Below, in pieces: positions 63,701 through 64,000 of a DNA stretch of 64,000 bases. The stretch's first letter is position 1; each line of letters starts with the position of its first letter. The stretch comes from AC-32 sp963719275 (lineage in GTDB: Bacteria > Actinomycetota > Thermoleophilia > Gaiellales > Gaiellaceae). The DNA is taken from the NCBI GenBank assembly GCA_963719275.1, contig CAVRBT010000004.1, positions 62,001-126,000 of the forward strand. The letters run 5' to 3'. Under the pieces are notes generated by a model that did not search any database, was not told the DNA's origin, and saw only the letters and a list, made by a program, of their open reading frames with translations. The position numbers and the translations under genes are program-made.

Positions 63701-64000
63701 GGCAAAGACGACCGTCGCCGGGCGCCGCGCCCTGATCGGCTCCGCCGCCTCCAGCGGCGCCGTCGCTGGCTGCGCCGCCACAGCCGCGACGTGCTCCAGG
63801 GCGGGGTCGTGGCTCAGCATCCGGCGCTCGAGCTCGCGCAGCTCCGCACCCGGCTCGAGGCCGAGCTCCTCGTCCAGCAGCGTTCGCGTCTCGCGGTAGA
63901 CCTCGAGGGCTTCCGCCTGGCGGCCGGCGGCGTAGAGGCCGCGCATCAGCTGCGCGCGCAGCCGCTCGCGGAACGGGTGCTCGGCCACGAGGGCGCGCAG
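60751..64000 (-). CDS. BTAD/class III cyclase/AAA ATPase/TPR regulator, 5' partial, frameshifted near its end
   Basis: Large regulator whose N-terminus lies beyond the right edge. The visible part starts with the C-terminal half of a bacterial transcriptional activation domain (EHPFRERLRAQLMRGLYAAGRQAEALEVYRETR), then a class III cyclase domain (TVVFADVVESTALGE, KFIGDAIVGFFG, GDSVNVAARLEQ, so the catalytic Asn is kept). A STAND/AAA ATPase follows (GPAGMGKSRLAEEF; VAIVDDLHWGEPLLLDLLEYL), then TPR-like helices. One frame runs on to 60623, but the natural ending (AAAAFRAGLELYEEKGDTVM) is in another frame ending at 60751, pointing to a 1-nt indel near 60860. Confidence 0.88.

Overview
The window is 64 kb of high-GC bacterial chromosome, roughly 70% GC by eye, with many GTG and TTG starts and short intergenic gaps. 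Gene content (pdxS/pdxT, yebC-ruvC-ruvA-ruvB, an F420-type luciferase-like oxidoreductase, a CxxxY-type CcmE, NRAMP, BTAD/cyclase/AAA/TPR regulators) suggests an actinomycete of the Thermoleophilia type (Gaiellales/Solirubrobacterales). The class assignment is an inference. No rRNA, CRISPR array or complete transposase was seen.

Layout. 0-4.2 kb: an MFS exporter (5' end outside the window, apparent internal deletion), an MMPL transporter and a DUF899 protein. 4.2-5.6 kb: a tRNA-Met-like sequence and a decayed, gene-poor island whose two ends carry near-identical tRNA T-arm sequence. 5.6-14 kb: CBS protein, small membrane protein, second MMPL transporter, flavoprotein plus cNMP-binding protein, ferritin-like protein, a 169-bp palindrome, and a membrane protein/endolysin operon. 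14-24 kb: pdxS is separated from pdxT-yebC by about 7 kb of accessory genes: a REP/MITE-like element, two GFA-domain genes, two gene remnants, a methyltransferase, and a response regulator/histidine kinase/membrane operon. 23.5-28.9 kb: a secreted PHI-1-like protein, LLM oxidoreductase and GNAT, a pair of four-TM proteins, and a cupredoxin-like protein without the copper Cys. 29-31.6 kb: ruvC, ruvA, ruvB and a small conserved gene. 31.6-35.6 kb: ArsR-SRPBCC, a beta-propeller divergent from a MocR regulator, and two small genes with overlapping divergent promoters. 35.6-40.2 kb: recJ and rel. 40.2-44 kb: hairpin-rich spacer, then a microprotein/methyltransferase/membrane phosphatase-like operon. 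44-48 kb: fRMsr-like GAF protein, thioesterase, secreted protein, LysR, phosphomannomutase. 48-55 kb: cyclase/AAA/TPR regulator, endonuclease IV-like TIM barrel, ccmE-lipoprotein-ccmI-like cluster, zinc ribbon protein, M23 peptidase. 55-60 kb: mntH with a DtxR/MntR-type operator, hpt, a nuclease-like gene, and a frameshifted DUF47-Pit locus. 60.7-64 kb: a BTAD/cyclase/AAA/TPR regulator running off the right edge.

Two themes run through the window. First, about twenty start codons lie 5-9 nt downstream of a TANNNT hexamer with no Shine-Dalgarno sequence, which points to widespread leaderless transcription; operon-internal genes instead use overlapping stop/start codons. Second, several genes keep recognisable ends but have lost their middle (MFS, VOC, APH, a small paralogue), and others carry frameshifts (DUF47, Pit, the last regulator). 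This indicates either active gene decay or local assembly error. The best candidates for undescribed biology are the membrane protein/endolysin operon, the microprotein/methyltransferase/phosphatase operon, the palindrome that supplies both stop codons of two convergent genes, and the tRNA-bounded island.
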